Shown: positions 7,122-8,136 of the stretch, in pieces
Layout: every line of letters starts with the position of its first letter
Numbering within the stretch: position 1 is the stretch's first letter
From: Lentisphaeria bacterium UBA1829
GTDB lineage: Bacteria > Verrucomicrobiota > Lentisphaeria > Victivallales > UBA1829
DNA: 8,136 nucleotides
Assembly (NCBI GenBank): GCA_002338895.1
Contig: DDJH01000067.1
Location: forward strand, 3,019-11,154
Reading direction: 5' to 3'
The notes under the pieces: model-generated
The model's database searches: none
Seen by the model: only the letters and a program-made list of their open reading frames with translations
What the model was told of the DNA's origin: nothing
Position numbers and translations under genes: made by a program

Positions 7122-7129
7122 GCGGGAGG
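7111..7129 (+). other. stem-loop with the GH5-like stop codon in its loop
   Basis: CCTCCCGC (7111-7118) and GCGGGAGG (7122-7129) form a perfect 8-base-pair, G/C-rich stem. The loop is exactly the TGA stop codon. No T run follows directly, so by itself it is not a classical terminator. It may protect the 3' end of the message or assist the terminator that follows. Confidence 0.65.
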
Positions 7130-7155
7130 AAAGGAGAATTCGGCTTTCTCCTTTT
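7130..7155 (+). terminator. intrinsic terminator of the glycan operon, possibly bidirectional
   Basis: AAAGGAGAA (7130-7138) pairs perfectly with TTCTCCTTT (7146-7154) around a 7-base loop, and the 3' arm runs into TTTT (7152-7155). It lies nine bases after the last stop of the + strand operon. Because the 5' arm starts with AAA, the - strand version also ends in three T, so it could serve the convergent gene as well. Six of nine pairs are A:T and the T run overlaps the stem, so strength is moderate. Confidence 0.65.
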
Positions 7156-7178
7156 CAGCACCGAACCGCACGCCGTCC

Positions 7179-7209
7179 GAAGGAATAAGACGGGAGGCCT
7201 TATTCCTTC
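7179..7209 (-). terminator. stem-loop at the end of the - strand metallohydrolase gene
   Basis: GAAGGAATAAG (7179-7189) is the exact reverse complement of 7199-7209, giving an 11-base-pair stem with a 9-base loop. On the - strand the first arm contains the final Lys and Glu codons and the TAA stop. The second arm is T-rich (CTTATTCCTTC), but no unbroken T run follows. It is probably a terminator or 3'-end stabiliser for this gene, acting with the hairpin at 7130-7155. Confidence 0.55.
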
Positions 7210-8136
7210 AGGAAGCGACGGAACTGTTCCAGAGTTTCGGGAGAGGTAAGCTCGTCGATGGAGAGGAATTTCATCCAGTCCAGGAACTCGCGGCTGAAGC
7301 TGCGGGGAGCGGGCAGGATCTCGGGTTCGCGGAACCGTTCGTCGCGGAAATAGATCGGCGAAGCGGCGGAGCGGATGCGGTCCGGCGTCCCCTTTTCCCG
7401 GAGTTCCGCCAGATACCACGAGATCTCGCGTTCCACGAATTCAAACTCAAAGCACCGCGTCCCTTCCGCGGGTATCCGTCCGGAGAAGGAGCGGACGGCG
7501 CAGCCGTTCCGGATCAGTTTCAGATTGATCTCTTTTCCGGGACGGTCGTAGACGGTCAGCCGTCCACGGCGGAGCGTTCCATCCGGGCGGAGGATGTCGC
7601 CGGAGGAAGCGCCGTCGATCTCCATCAGGACCACGGCGCCGTCCCAGCTGACGACCGTTCTTCGTTCGCGGAGTCCCTTCAGCAGCTCCGTTTCCGTCAG
7701 GGCACCCATCCGGACGAATGTTGCGCCCCGCTCGTCACCGGGAGTCCGGCCGACGTCGAACGCGGCGTCGCTCGTTGCAGTGCATCCGATCCGATACCCC
7801 AGATTCAGCAGCATGTACCAGAACTCCGAAGCGCCGGGTGTATTGTCGTTGTAGAACAGATCCAGACACGGCATCATTTCCGGAGCGCAGAGCAGCCAGA
7901 GGAACACCTCTTTTCCGGTCATCCAGGAATAGGGACGTCCGTTCTCCTCCCGGATGATGTCGTTGTAGAGCGGATGAACCGGAATGGCGACTCCGCCTTC
8001 CGCATCGATATAACGGCGTGCGAGTTCAAAATTGGTCACGCACTCCGTATCGGTAAATATGGTGATCGGCGCCACGCCGAGATTTCCGACGTGTCCGCGC
8101 CAGTTTTTCGGGAACTCCGTATTGAGACGCAGCAGG
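7200..8136 (-). CDS. PHP-type metallohydrolase of the CehA/McbA kind, C-terminal part (5' end outside window)
   Basis: The frame is open to the right edge; 311 residues are visible and the N-terminal metal-binding half is missing. A GTG at 8075 is not the real start, because the frame continues upstream with family-like sequence (NWRGHVGNLG). Visible family traits are H15 in WRGHVGNLG, H54 in VAIPVHP, and TSDAAFDVGR (D123). These are followed by GATFVRMGALTETELLKGLRERRTVV, which matches the usual 'RTYV...T...LL.ALR.GR' closing segment of CehA/McbA-like phosphoesterase-fold proteins. A beta-rich tail contains SSGDILRPDG. The His that usually follows the SD motif by two or three residues is absent. 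These proteins are predicted metal-dependent hydrolases, often of unknown substrate. It is convergent with the glycan operon, separated by 78 bases, and belongs to another transcription unit. Confidence 0.72.
   Translation of the reverse strand, partial: LLRLNTEFPKNWRGHVGNLGVAPITIFTDTECVTNFELARRYIDAEGGVAIPVHPLYNDIIREENGRPYSWMTGKEVFLWLLCAPEMMPCLDLFYNDNTPGASEFWYMLLNLGYRIGCTATSDAAFDVGRTPGDERGATFVRMGALTETELLKGLRERRTVVSWDGAVVLMEIDGASSGDILRPDGTLRRGRLTVYDRPGKEINLKLIRNGCAVRSFSGRIPAEGTRCFEFEFVEREISWYLAELREKGTPDRIRSAASPIYFRDERFREPEILPAPRSFSREFLDWMKFLSIDELTSPETLEQFRRFLKE

Noticed and set aside
1..8136. CRISPR arrays, tRNA or rRNA genes, insertion sequences, integrase genes, origins
   Set aside because: No regularly spaced repeats, tRNA-like cloverleaf, rRNA sequence, transposase motif or terminal inverted repeats were seen. 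Frequent TCCGGA and GATCCGG words reflect common codon pairs rather than a repeat element.

Overview
The window most likely comes from a gut-type member of the Lentisphaerota (Victivallis and relatives). The main clue is the short protein opening with a prepilin-like [18 protein letters not shown] segment, followed by C-x-x-NLKQIG, CPSS and FFDGH motifs. This H-X9-DG pseudopilin type is strongly expanded in Lentisphaerota, Planctomycetes and related phyla. It sits beside a LacI-type regulator and two large secreted glycosidases. The phylum call is inference from gene style; nothing here fixes a species.

Layout. Bases 2-211 are the 3' end of an AraC-family regulator whose start lies outside the window. 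Bases 212-464 are non-coding and carry a textbook promoter (TTGACA, 17 bases, TATAAT) behind an A/T-rich tract. A tightly packed four-gene unit on the + strand follows: LacI-family regulator (465-1517), pseudopilin-like protein (1514-2233), 1119-residue secreted clan GH-A glycoside hydrolase (2236-5595) and 509-residue secreted GH5-like glycoside hydrolase (5592-7121). The junctions are a 4-base ATGA overlap, a 2-base gap and another 4-base ATGA overlap, so this is almost certainly one translationally coupled transcript. It ends in a cluster of hairpins (7111-7209). From the right edge a PHP-type metallohydrolase of the CehA/McbA kind is read convergently on the - strand (7200-8136, 5' end cut off).

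Likely logic. The LacI-type protein would sense a sugar released from a polysaccharide and repress its own operon. The two glycosidases carry signal peptides and accessory beta-rich regions and would attack the glycan outside the cytoplasm. The pseudopilin-like protein would reach the envelope or surface and might take part in binding the substrate or displaying the enzymes. The substrate cannot be read from the sequence. The most interesting idea is that the pseudopilin is a dedicated part of a regulator-pseudopilin-hydrolase cassette, replacing the transporter and binding proteins of classical polysaccharide-utilisation loci.
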